From assembly GCA_020328135.1 (NCBI GenBank), contig JAIXNA010000064.1, forward strand, positions 310 through 6,539: a DNA stretch of 6,230 nt. Reading direction: 5' to 3'. This DNA is from Candidatus Endomicrobiellum dinenymphae. Lineage in GTDB: Bacteria; Elusimicrobiota; Endomicrobiia; Endomicrobiales; Endomicrobiaceae. The notes beneath the pieces were generated by a model. That model searched no databases. It had not been told where the DNA came from and saw nothing but the letters and a program-made list of their open reading frames with translations. Positions 1 through 6,100 of the stretch are shown one piece after another (the first letter of the stretch is position 1; each line of letters opens with the position of its first letter). The position numbers and the translations under genes were made by a program.

Positions 1-1
1 C

Positions 2-28
2 AGCGCCAAGAATTTTGGCGCTTTTGTT
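2..28 (+). terminator. Rho-independent terminator of a gene upstream of the window
   Basis: An 8-bp perfect stem, AGCGCCAA (2-9) with TTGGCGCT (15-22), encloses a short loop. A T-rich run follows (22-32, interrupted by G). This is the standard shape of an intrinsic terminator reading rightwards. It lies just before the glmU promoter, so it would separate the operon from whatever precedes it. The stem is preceded on the other strand by an A-rich run, but whether it also works leftwards cannot be judged because the window starts here. Confidence 0.75.
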
Positions 29-52
29 TTGTTTAACAAAAGTACGGAATTT

Positions 53-81
53 TTGTTATTTCAAGGTATTTTTGTTATAAT
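53..81 (+). promoter_or_regulatory. Sigma-70 type promoter of the glmU operon
   Basis: A perfect -10 hexamer TATAAT (76-81) is preceded by TG at 73-74, which makes an extended -10. A -35-like TTGTTA (53-58) lies at the ideal 17-nt spacing. Transcription would start near 88, leaving a leader of about 80 nt before the glmU ATG. It sits directly after the upstream terminator. No comparably good promoter is seen in the gaps before prs, rplY or pth, so it probably drives all four genes. Confidence 0.8.
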
Positions 82-110
82 GCAAAAAAAGATGTAGGAA
101 TTAAAGAATT

Positions 111-154
111 CTTCCCTTAAAGATGAGGAATGTTTATTCTATAAAAAAGGGAAG
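111..154 (+). promoter_or_regulatory. Inverted repeat in the glmU leader, overlapping the likely RBS
   Basis: CTTCCCTT (111-118) is the exact reverse complement of AAGGGAAG (147-154), separated by 28 nt. The right arm overlaps the only purine-rich ribosome-binding candidate before glmU (GGGAAGGG, 149-156), which lies a rather long 13 nt from the ATG. Pairing of the two arms would hide this site. A regulatory role is inference; the repeat itself is visible. A 10-bp palindrome, AAGAATTCTT (104-113), overlaps the left arm. Confidence 0.3.
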
Positions 155-169
155 GGTTTGGGTTTATAA

Positions 170-1528
170 ATGAAAAACTTTTCAGCTGTAATACTTGCAG
201 CAGGCGCGGGCATAAGAATGAAATCTTCTTTACCTAAGGTTATGCACAAGCTTTCTGGTAAGCCTTTGATAAAATGGGTTGTAGATTCAGTTTCTATTTT
301 AAAGCCTGACAATATAATTGTTGTTTTAGGATGCGGCTCCGAAATCGTTGAAAAATATTTATCAGGCGTTAGCGGTAACATAAAGTTTGTCTATCAAAAA
401 GAACAGCTTGGAACGGCGCATGCTGTAATGCAGACCGAAAAAGTTTTAAAAGATTATGTTGGCGGTGTTTTGGTGATAAGCGGCGACGTACCTTTGATTA
501 AATCTTCTACATTGGCATCTTTGATAAAAAGCAATAAAAAAACAGCGTCTGCCGTTACAGTTTTATCTGCGAAAGTTGAGAATTCTTTTGGCTATGGTAG
601 AATTGTGAAAAATAACGGATTTTTAGAAAAAATAGTTGAAGAAAAAGACGCAAGCGTTGCTGAGAAGCAAATAAAAGAAATAAATTCAGGTATTTATTGC
701 TTTGATAAAAATTTGTGGAAAACTCTTTCGAAAGTTAAACCAAATAATGCAAAAAAAGAATATTATATAACAGATACAGTCGCCATATTGAGGGGGTTTG
801 GCAAAAAGATTTCTTTAATTGCGGTTAAAGATGAAAATGAAGTTAAAGGTATAAATAATAGGGCAGAACTTGCGCAGGCAGAGTTGATACTAAAAGATAA
901 AAAAATCAAAGAACTTTTAGATACCGGCATCAGCGTTATAGATGCGAATAATGCGCATATATCTTATGATGCAAGAATTGGTAGAGGTACCGTAATTTAC
1001 CCCGGAGTTTTTATAGATACTGGCGTTTCAATAGGCAAGAGTTGTACAGTAAAAGGCGCAAGCTACATAGCAAATTCAAAGATTGGCGACGATAGTATTA
1101 TATTGTACTCTTATATAGATGGCGCTATTATAGACAAAAAAGTTAAAATAGGTCCGTTTTCACATATAAGACCAGGATCCGTTTTAGGGAATAATGTTAA
1201 AATAGGCAATTTTTCTGAAACAAAAAAAGCCGTAATATCAAAAAATTCAAAAGTGAATCATCTTTCTTATATAGGCGATGCGCATGTTGGCGAAGATGTG
1301 AATATAGGAGCAGGGACAATAACTTGTAATTATGATGGGATAAACAAGCATCGAACGATTATAGGTTCAAAATCGTTTGTTGGTTCTAATGTTAATTTTG
1401 TAGCGCCGGTTAAAATAGGACAGGGAGCTTTAATTGCGGCTGGGTCAACCGTAACGCGCGATGTTCCGTCGGGAAAGCTTGTAATAGCCAGGGCAAAACA
1501 AGAAATAAAACGCAGAATAAAACTCTAA
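170..1528 (+). CDS. glmU: Bifunctional GlmU: GlcNAc-1-P uridyltransferase / GlcN-1-P acetyltransferase
   Basis: This cytoplasmic enzyme acetylates glucosamine-1-phosphate with acetyl-CoA and then couples the product to UTP, giving UDP-GlcNAc for peptidoglycan and, where present, lipid A. The N-terminal nucleotidyltransferase domain (about 1-230) has the signature LAAGAGIRMKSSLPKVMH (9-26, K23 in the active site), QLGTAHA (79-85), the metal-binding GDVPL (105-109) and GINNR (228-231). Hexapeptide repeats forming a left-handed beta helix run from about 265 to the end. Acetyltransferase residues match E. coli GlmU by motif: R334, K352, catalytic H364 in NHLSYIGDA, and N387 in TCNYDG. The 452 residues compare with 456 in E. 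coli, so the gene is complete. The ATG at 170 puts the signature at the usual distance from the N-terminus. One oddity: the normally conserved Thr of GxGTRM is Ile15. First gene of the operon. Confidence 0.97.
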   Translation: MKNFSAVILAAGAGIRMKSSLPKVMHKLSGKPLIKWVVDSVSILKPDNIIVVLGCGSEIVEKYLSGVSGNIKFVYQKEQLGTAHAVMQTEKVLKDYVGGVLVISGDVPLIKSSTLASLIKSNKKTASAVTVLSAKVENSFGYGRIVKNNGFLEKIVEEKDASVAEKQIKEINSGIYCFDKNLWKTLSKVKPNNAKKEYYITDTVAILRGFGKKISLIAVKDENEVKGINNRAELAQAELILKDKKIKELLDTGISVIDANNAHISYDARIGRGTVIYPGVFIDTGVSIGKSCTVKGASYIANSKIGDDSIILYSYIDGAIIDKKVKIGPFSHIRPGSVLGNNVKIGNFSETKKAVISKNSKVNHLSYIGDAHVGEDVNIGAGTITCNYDGINKHRTIIGSKSFVGSNVNFVAPVKIGQGALIAAGSTVTRDVPSGKLVIARAKQEIKRRIKL

Positions 1529-1564
1529 ATTACGCATCTTAGAGAAAACACAACAAGAGGCATT

Positions 1565-2497
1565 ATGAAACTTAAGATTATTGCAGGTAACGCCAATATT
1601 GATCTTGCAAAACAGATTGCTAAGAAACTTGGAGTTGAATTAAGCGGAGCAACAATCGGCCGTTTTAGCGATGGCGAGGCGCAGGTTAAAATTGTTGACA
1701 ATGTAAGAGGCGCTGATTGTTATATAATTCAACCTACAAGCGCTCCTGTAAATGAAAATTTAATGGAACTTCTCATTATCGCAGATGCATTAAAGAGAGC
1801 TTCTGCAAAAAGAATAACTGCCGTTGTTCCTTACTATGGATATGCAAGGCAGGACAAAAAATCTGAGCCTAGGGTGCCAATTACCGCGAGACTCGTTGCA
1901 AATCTTTTTGCTACCGCGGGTATCACAAGGGTTTTAACGATGGATTTACACGCGGGACAGATTCAAGGGTTTTTTGATATTCCTGTGGATCATCTTTACA
2001 GTACGCCGGTACTTTTAAGCTATTTTAGAGAGAAAAATTTAAATGATATCGCAATAGTTTCGCCCGATGCAGGCGGCGTTGAAAGAGCCAGAGCTTTTGC
2101 TAAACATTTTAATGCTGATTTAGTAATCGTAGATAAAAGAAGACCTCGTCCGAACGAAGCTTCTATCATGAATATTATCGGCGAAGTAAAAGATAAAGCA
2201 TGCATTATTTTAGACGATTTAGTTGATACGGCAGGAACCCTTGCAAAAGTTGCAGATGTTATAAAAGCAAAAGGGGCCGCAAGGGTGTTTGCCGCCGCGT
2301 CGCATGGGGTTCTTTCGGGAAATGCAAAACAAAGAATTCAGAATTCATCTATAGAAGAGCTTGTTATAACGGACTCTATTTCCATTTTAAAAGACGGGCC
2401 AACCGATAAAATACATGTTTTAAGCATTGCTCCAATTTTAGCCAAAGCTATAACAGGGATTTTCAAAGACGAATCAATAAGCGAACTCTTCGTATAA
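1565..2497 (+). CDS. prs: Ribose-phosphate pyrophosphokinase (PRPP synthetase, class I)
   Basis: It transfers pyrophosphate from ATP to ribose-5-phosphate, making PRPP for purine, pyrimidine, NAD, histidine and tryptophan synthesis in the cytoplasm. Family marks occur in order: FSDGE (34-38), the ATP-binding RQDKK (95-99), the metal and substrate signature DLHAGQIQGFFDIPVD (127-142), DAGGVERA (168-175), the catalytic flexible loop KRRPRP (191-196) and the PRPP loop DDLVDTAGT (217-225). Its 310 residues are typical for bacterial class I enzymes. The start is supported by AAGAGG (1555-1560) four nt before the ATG. It lies 36 nt after glmU with no visible promoter or terminator between them, so co-transcription is likely. 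All motifs are intact and it looks functional. Confidence 0.97.
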   Translation: MKLKIIAGNANIDLAKQIAKKLGVELSGATIGRFSDGEAQVKIVDNVRGADCYIIQPTSAPVNENLMELLIIADALKRASAKRITAVVPYYGYARQDKKSEPRVPITARLVANLFATAGITRVLTMDLHAGQIQGFFDIPVDHLYSTPVLLSYFREKNLNDIAIVSPDAGGVERARAFAKHFNADLVIVDKRRPRPNEASIMNIIGEVKDKACIILDDLVDTAGTLAKVADVIKAKGAARVFAAASHGVLSGNAKQRIQNSSIEELVITDSISILKDGPTDKIHVLSIAPILAKAITGIFKDESISELFV

Positions 2498-2566
2498 AAA
2501 TAAAAGCGGGTTATACTTGATTATATTATAAAAAGTATTGTGTTTGTAATAACAACGGGGGATTAA

Positions 2567-3262
2567 ATGAAGGAAATAACTTTGGATGTTGAAACAAGAA
2601 AGTTAGAATCAAAAGGAAATTTGGCGGCTTTGAGAAAAAGCGGAAAAATTCCCGCAGTGTTTTATGGAAGGAATATAAAGTCTGAATCTATATCTGTTGA
2701 TTTAAAAATTTTTGATTCGATAATAGAAGAAAATGGAGCAAACGTAATCATAGATTTGAATTTTAAATCCGGCAAGAAAGCTGCAATTGTAAAATCTTTG
2801 CAAAGAGATGTTTTAACACAGTCTCCTATACATATAGACTTTCAGTCGATTTCTCTTGCTGATAAAGTTGAAGTTTCTGTACCTATACATATTGACGGTA
2901 TTGCGGATGGCGTTAAAAATTTTGGCGGCGTTATGGAATTCATCACCAGAGAAGTTAGAGTTAGAGCATTGCCTAAGAGCATTCCTCAAAAAATTAGTAT
3001 TGATGTTAGCGCATTGGGCATAGGACATGGAATAACTGTTGCAGATTTGCCTAAATTAGATGGAGTAGATTATGTTCAAGATCAGTCAACATTAATAGTC
3101 AACGTCATCACTGTTGCTGTTGAAGAAGAGAAGCCGGTAGAAACAAGCGCAGAAGCGGTTCAGCCTGAAGTAATCGGCAGTAAAGGGAAGAAAGATAAAG
3201 AAGGAGAAGAAGGAGGCGCAGTAGCGGCAACTCCTGCAGCTGGAGCCGCAGCAAAGAAGTGA
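2567..3262 (+). CDS. rplY: Ribosomal protein bL25, long CTC/TL5 form
   Basis: This 5S rRNA-binding protein of the large ribosomal subunit is of the general-stress (Ctc) type. The N-terminal 5S-binding domain (about 1-92) shows LRKSGKIPAVFYG (22-34) and ends near HIDFQSI (89-95). The C-terminal beta domain (about 98-185) shows GGVMEFITREVRVRALP (120-136) and DVSALGIGHGITVADLP (146-162). A charged and Ala-rich tail (about 186-231) follows, with Glu-rich, Lys/Gly-rich and Ala/Pro parts. Such disordered tails are common in the CTC form and absent from the short E. coli type. GGGGGA (2557-2562) just before the ATG serves as RBS. The 69-nt gap after prs is AT-rich but shows no convincing promoter. 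It is third in the operon, and its stop lies 5 nt from the pth start. Confidence 0.95.
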   Translation: MKEITLDVETRKLESKGNLAALRKSGKIPAVFYGRNIKSESISVDLKIFDSIIEENGANVIIDLNFKSGKKAAIVKSLQRDVLTQSPIHIDFQSISLADKVEVSVPIHIDGIADGVKNFGGVMEFITREVRVRALPKSIPQKISIDVSALGIGHGITVADLPKLDGVDYVQDQSTLIVNVITVAVEEEKPVETSAEAVQPEVIGSKGKKDKEGEEGGAVAATPAAGAAAKK

Positions 3263-3267
3263 ACTAA

Positions 3268-3843
3268 ATGAGTAGAGATATTAAGCTTTTTGTAGGTCTT
3301 GGCAATCCCGGTCGTAAATATGAAAGTACTCGTCATAATCTTGGCTTTATTGTTTTAGATGAAATAGCAATGTCAAAACGTTTGGAATTTAAAACTTGGG
3401 AGAATATGGCGGATATTTCTTTTTATGACTGTTCCAAGCGTAAAGTATGGCTTTTAAAGCCCATGATTTTTATGAATCTCTCAGGCGTGGCAATTGCTTC
3501 GTTTGCAAGATATTATAGAATTAACCCGGAAGAAATTTTTGTTTTTTACGATGATTTTTCAGTGCCTCTTGGCAAATACAGAATTAGAATGTCTGGGTCT
3601 GCCGGAGGGCATAATGGCGTAGGTTCTATTATAGAGCATTTACATGCAGACAACTTCCCAAGAATGAAACTAGGCATAGGTCCGTTGCCAAAGTTTATTC
3701 AGCAGTCAGATTTTGTGTTATCAAGATTTAATCAAGAAGATAAAGAAAAAATGAATTTAATAAAAGAAATATCCGTTAATATTTTTGAAGAAATAAATAA
3801 ATCAGGAGTAGACATGGCGGTTTCTATAGCCAAACCGCTTTAA
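3268..3843 (+). CDS. pth: Peptidyl-tRNA hydrolase
   Basis: It hydrolyses peptidyl-tRNAs released by stalled or aborted translation, recycling tRNA in the cytoplasm. Motifs occur in the usual order: VGLGNPGRKYESTRHNLGF (9-27, with catalytic H23 and N13), KPMIFMNLSG (64-73, N70), VFYDDFSVPLG (92-102, D95 as the catalytic Asp), GSAGGHNGVGSI (110-121, N116) and FPRMKLGIG (130-138). The 191 residues are normal for the family. The segment DDFSVPLG differs from the commoner D(D/E)LDLP version but keeps the key Asp. The ATG is 5 nt after the rplY stop and only a weak purine-rich AAGAAG lies upstream, so translational coupling to rplY is likely. It is the last intact gene of the operon. Confidence 0.96.
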   Translation: MSRDIKLFVGLGNPGRKYESTRHNLGFIVLDEIAMSKRLEFKTWENMADISFYDCSKRKVWLLKPMIFMNLSGVAIASFARYYRINPEEIFVFYDDFSVPLGKYRIRMSGSAGGHNGVGSIIEHLHADNFPRMKLGIGPLPKFIQQSDFVLSRFNQEDKEKMNLIKEISVNIFEEINKSGVDMAVSIAKPL

Positions 3844-3870
3844 GTTGCGCCCCCCAGCCGCCACGCCGCG

Positions 3871-3893
3871 AGACTTGCGACGTTTGCAAGTCT
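3871..3893 (+). terminator. Hairpin after pth, possible end of the glmU operon
   Basis: AGACTTGC (3871-3878) pairs perfectly with GCAAGTCT (3886-3893). Two more inner pairs, one of them G-T, reduce the loop to CGT. It begins 28 nt after the pth stop, where a terminator is expected. No T-run follows (TTGGTAATCT), so it is a poor intrinsic terminator and could instead be a 3' stabilising structure or part of a repeat. The GC-rich patch just before it (3846-3870) contrasts strongly with the rest of the window. Confidence 0.35.
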
Positions 3894-3960
3894 TGGTAAT
3901 CTAAACGACCGCATATTTGCCAGCAGGAAGAAACAATGAAAAGGAAAAGAACATAATAGA

Positions 3961-4154
3961 AAAATTTTGCAGAAAGAATATCCAAAGACAGGTTGCGCCA
4001 AAGGGCTCGTTAACGGGCCTTGTGGAAGTTTCGTTGACGGCAAGCGCGGGCAGATTATACAAAAGATTGCGTATGGGTATTGATTTACGAAAAATTAAAA
4101 GAAAGCGATACTCTTGAAAAATTTGTTAATCGATATATAGCGCCAAAGAAATAG
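3961..4154 (+). pseudogene. Frameshifted remnant of an MTHFR C-terminal (MTHFR_C/MetV-like) zinc domain
   Basis: One frame reads YPKTGCAKGLVNGPCGSFVDGK (ending at 4044; key residues are the two Cys and NGPCG). A second frame then reads DYTKDCVWVLIYEKLKESD and on to IAPKK with a stop at 4152-4154. Joined, they match the family pattern CPxxxCxKGLxNGPCGGxxDGKCE...DCxWxLIYERLK...PPK seen in methylenetetrahydrofolate reductase C-terminal domains and in MetV partner proteins. The damage is a net one-base loss (or two-base gain) between about 4045 and 4053, Tyr (3979-3981) in place of the first Cys, and Arg (4045-4047) in place of the Cys after DGK. The upstream part of the gene is missing or unrecognisable: a TGA interrupts the frame at 3937-3939 and no CxxC is seen before it. 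The intact protein would act in folate one-carbon metabolism. The domain call is from motif memory; that it is a pseudogene follows from the broken frame and lost ligands. Confidence 0.75.
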
Positions 4155-4179
4155 TATAGTTGATTAACTTTATTGGCGC
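4139..4179 (+). repeat. Inverted repeat over the stop of the MTHFR_C remnant
   Basis: GCGCCAA (4140-4146) is the reverse complement of TTGGCGC (4173-4179), with a 26-nt interior holding a small AGTT-GATT-AACT hairpin (4158-4169). The left arm with its preceding base, AGCGCCAA, is identical to the left arm of the terminator at 2-9. It sits at the 3' end of the remnant gene and could be its decayed terminator, but no T-run follows. The right arm runs into the palindrome GGCGCGCC (4175-4182). Confidence 0.4.
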
Positions 4180-4200
4180 GCCATTACATTCAAGACACAT

Positions 4201-4612
4201 ATGAGTATTAAGAAATTTGTTTAACGATTGAAGCCGCTAAGGACTGCAATAATCCAGATTGGCGGTAACGAATATACTGTTGAACCGGAAATTGATTATA
4301 ATACAAAACAAATTGTAAAATTACTGCAAGTTTGACTTGGTCGCCAAAATGTTGAAGTCAGGTATTATGTCCTGCAACTTCGCGCAGAATTGACAAGTTC
4401 ATAAAGTTCCCAGCTGCTTGCCGCCGGGGTATGGGCAGACTGCGACGACTGTTCAATTTCACTTGGAGACAGAGTTTTCGGAAGAGTAATTGCCCGCTCT
4501 AATATGAACAAACTTTATGAAAGATACTCTAGAAGGTAAATCTGTATTAGATTTTGCGCAACCGGATAACGAACCACAAGATGGTTTAGCTATAGAAGCA
4601 GGAGGGTTTTAG
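4201..4612 (+). pseudogene. Unrecognised gene remnant with in-frame stops and a frameshift
   Basis: From an ATG at 4201 one frame reads as plausible protein up to a TAA at 4537-4539, broken by stops at 4222-4224 (TAA), 4333-4335 (TGA) and 4402-4404 (TAA). Recognisably protein-like stretches are IIQIGGNEYTVEPEIDYNTK, NVEVRYYVLQLRAELTSS, QLLAAGVWADCDDCSISLGD and RVFGRVIARSNMNKLYERYS. A neighbouring frame carries on as LEGKSVLDFAQPDNEPQDGL and ends AIEAGGF at a TAG (4610-4612), which implies a one-base gain or two-base loss near 4510-4537. I do not recognise the family. The two Cys of CDDC (4441-4452) are the only motif-like residues and may be chance. There is no signal peptide or membrane segment. 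The true start and the extent on either side are uncertain. Confidence 0.5.
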
Positions 4613-4637
4613 AATCACAATCTACATGTTTATCTAA

Positions 4638-6065
4638 TTATTCAAAAACAATCTGATATTCTTCACGAGGGACTTCTGCGCTTGCTTTAATATCAAATTC
4701 AGCATTAAACAGTTCTTTAAGTCTGTTCTTTCTTTCTTTAAAATATTCAACAACATCGGGGTTTATTTTTATTTTTATTTTGCCATGATAATCGTCAATT
4801 TTTAGCCGCGCTATTTCGTCGCAAACGTTAATAAAGATAGACTCTTTTGAAAGAACTAGCCCCAAACCGTGGCAAACGGGGCACGTATCTCCTAGAAGAG
4901 AAAATAAAGATTCTCTCTTTCTCTGTCTTGTCATTTCTATAAGTCCGAGCCTCGTTATAGGCCATATTTTTATTTTGGCCTTATCTCCTTTTGCTGCGTG
5001 GCGGAGTTTTTCCAAAACTTTTTGTCTGTTTGAAGCTTTTTTCATATCTATAAAATCAATTACAATAATACCGCCAATATTTCTAAGTCTTAATTGTCTT
5101 GCAACTTCCTCCGCTGCTTCAAGATTTGTAAGAACAGCCGTGTCTTCCTGAGAAGATTTAGATGTAAATTTTCCACTGTTAACATCTATAGCGCAAAGAG
5201 ACTCCGCTTCTTGAATTATAAGGTATCCCCCAGACTGTAGCCTTGTTTTGTTCGAACGGAGTTTTTTTATTTCTTCTTCAATGCCGTACGCTTTAAATAT
5301 AGGGACATTGCCATCGTAAAGAGCAATTCTGTCAGAAAACTCATGAGATACTATCTTTACAAATTCAGTTGCCTCTTTTAACTCTTTTGGGGAATCTATA
5401 TGCATGATCACAACATCGTCAGTAAAGCAATCTCTTATTGTCTGAAAAACAATGCCTAAATCTTTATGTATAAGACTCATCGGCTTTGCGTTTTCAAACC
5501 TTCCAGTAATAGATGACCAAAGTCTTGTTAAATATTTTATTTCGTTTCTAATTTCTGTTTCTGTAGCTTCTTCGGCTTCCGTTCTTACTATTATACCGCC
5601 CGTCATATCTTTTTTGATTTCCGTAACCATTGTTTTTAATCTGTCATATTCTTCTCTATCTTCAATATTTTTTGATATACCTACATTATTACTGAAAGGC
5701 ATATAAACTAAAAGCCTCCCGGGCAAAGAAATATCCATTGTCACTTTAGCGCCTTTGGTATTTATTGGCTCTTTATACACCTGTACCATAATTTCCTGTC
5801 CGACTTTAATCATATTTTCAATGTTTTTCTTTTCGTGTTGCGCTATTATGTCGTCAACTCCAAGATATGCGCCTTTGCCAAAGCCAATGTCTATAAACGC
5901 AGACTCCAACGCCGGCACAATACCTTGCACCGTTCCTTTATAAATATTGTTCAATATTTTTTCAGATTCTCTTCTTTCAATAAACAAATCAAAAAGCTTG
6001 CCGTCTTCAAGCACGGCAACTTTTGTTTCTTCAAGAGTTCTGTTTACTATTATTTCTTTTTTCAT
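4638..6065 (-). CDS. rng: Ribonuclease G (RNase E/G family endoribonuclease)
   Basis: This single-strand-specific endoribonuclease takes part in rRNA 5' maturation and mRNA decay in the cytoplasm. An S1 RNA-binding domain lies near 36-120 (IYKGTVQGIVPALESAFIDI, then GKGAYLG). The catalytic DNase I-like region contains AIDVNSGK (292-299, D294) and VIDFIDM (335-341, D337), the two metal-binding Asp of the family. The zinc-link CPVC (395-398), followed by HGLG, joins subunits in E. coli RNase E. The 475 residues match RNase G (489 in E. coli) and lack the long scaffold tail of RNase E. GGA (6071-6073 on the complement) five nt before the ATG is a modest RBS. The upstream frame is closed by a TAA within the intergenic gap, so this ATG is the first available. 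It is probably co-transcribed with the gene to its right, 35 nt away. No convincing terminator follows its stop. Confidence 0.96.
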   Translation of the reverse strand: MKKEIIVNRTLEETKVAVLEDGKLFDLFIERRESEKILNNIYKGTVQGIVPALESAFIDIGFGKGAYLGVDDIIAQHEKKNIENMIKVGQEIMVQVYKEPINTKGAKVTMDISLPGRLLVYMPFSNNVGISKNIEDREEYDRLKTMVTEIKKDMTGGIIVRTEAEEATETEIRNEIKYLTRLWSSITGRFENAKPMSLIHKDLGIVFQTIRDCFTDDVVIMHIDSPKELKEATEFVKIVSHEFSDRIALYDGNVPIFKAYGIEEEIKKLRSNKTRLQSGGYLIIQEAESLCAIDVNSGKFTSKSSQEDTAVLTNLEAAEEVARQLRLRNIGGIIVIDFIDMKKASNRQKVLEKLRHAAKGDKAKIKIWPITRLGLIEMTRQRKRESLFSLLGDTCPVCHGLGLVLSKESIFINVCDEIARLKIDDYHGKIKIKINPDVVEYFKERKNRLKELFNAEFDIKASAEVPREEYQIVFE

Positions 6066-6074
6066 TGTTTTCCA

Positions 6075-6084
6075 TAACGCGTTA
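6075..6084. repeat. 10-bp palindrome before the rng RBS
   Basis: TAACGCGTTA is a perfect palindrome in the 35-nt gap between the partial gene and rng, touching the rng ribosome-binding site. It could be a protein site or chance; nothing else supports a role. Confidence 0.15.
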
Positions 6085-6100
6085 ACATTAAATTAATTGA

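Larger units (their letters stand above)
3844..4637. other. Gene-free gap with decayed coding sequence between convergent units
   Basis: This stretch separates pth (+) from rng (-) and has no intact gene on either strand. Its parts are a GC-rich patch of about 25 bases (3846-3870), a 10-bp hairpin (3871-3893), an unassigned segment (about 3895-3960), an MTHFR_C-domain remnant (3961-4154), an inverted repeat (4139-4179) and a second unrecognised gene remnant (4201-4612). Both remnants read on the + strand, the same direction as the glmU-pth operon, so they may once have been its distal genes or a separate unit behind it. Confidence 0.7.

Noticed and set aside
2498..2566. Possible internal promoter before rplY
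   Set aside because: The gap is AT-rich with TATA-like strings, but no -10 hexamer has a fitting -35 at 16-18 nt.
3211..3216. Perfect AGGAGG inside the rplY tail
   Set aside because: No start codon follows at a suitable distance; the pth ATG is about 50 nt away. It is explained by the Glu/Gly-rich codons of the tail.
3840..4043. Minus-strand open frame of 67 codons behind pth
   Set aside because: It is open partly because of the GC-rich patch, lies antisense to the remnant, and its translation resembles no protein family.
3917..4117. Open frame of 66 codons from a TTG within the pth-rng gap
   Set aside because: It runs in the wrong frame across the MTHFR_C remnant, has no RBS, and the recognisable domain residues are in the other two frames.
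4575..4589. AACCA-TGGTT 5-bp stem as the rng terminator
   Set aside because: The stem is short and no T-run follows it on the minus strand.
3844..4637. tRNA, small RNA, CRISPR array or insertion sequence in the gap
   Set aside because: No cloverleaf arms, regularly spaced repeats, transposase-like translation or terminal inverted repeats were seen.
5452..6077. Several plus-strand open frames opposite rng
   Set aside because: They are antisense to the well-supported RNase G gene and have hydrophobic, low-information translations typical of such shadows.
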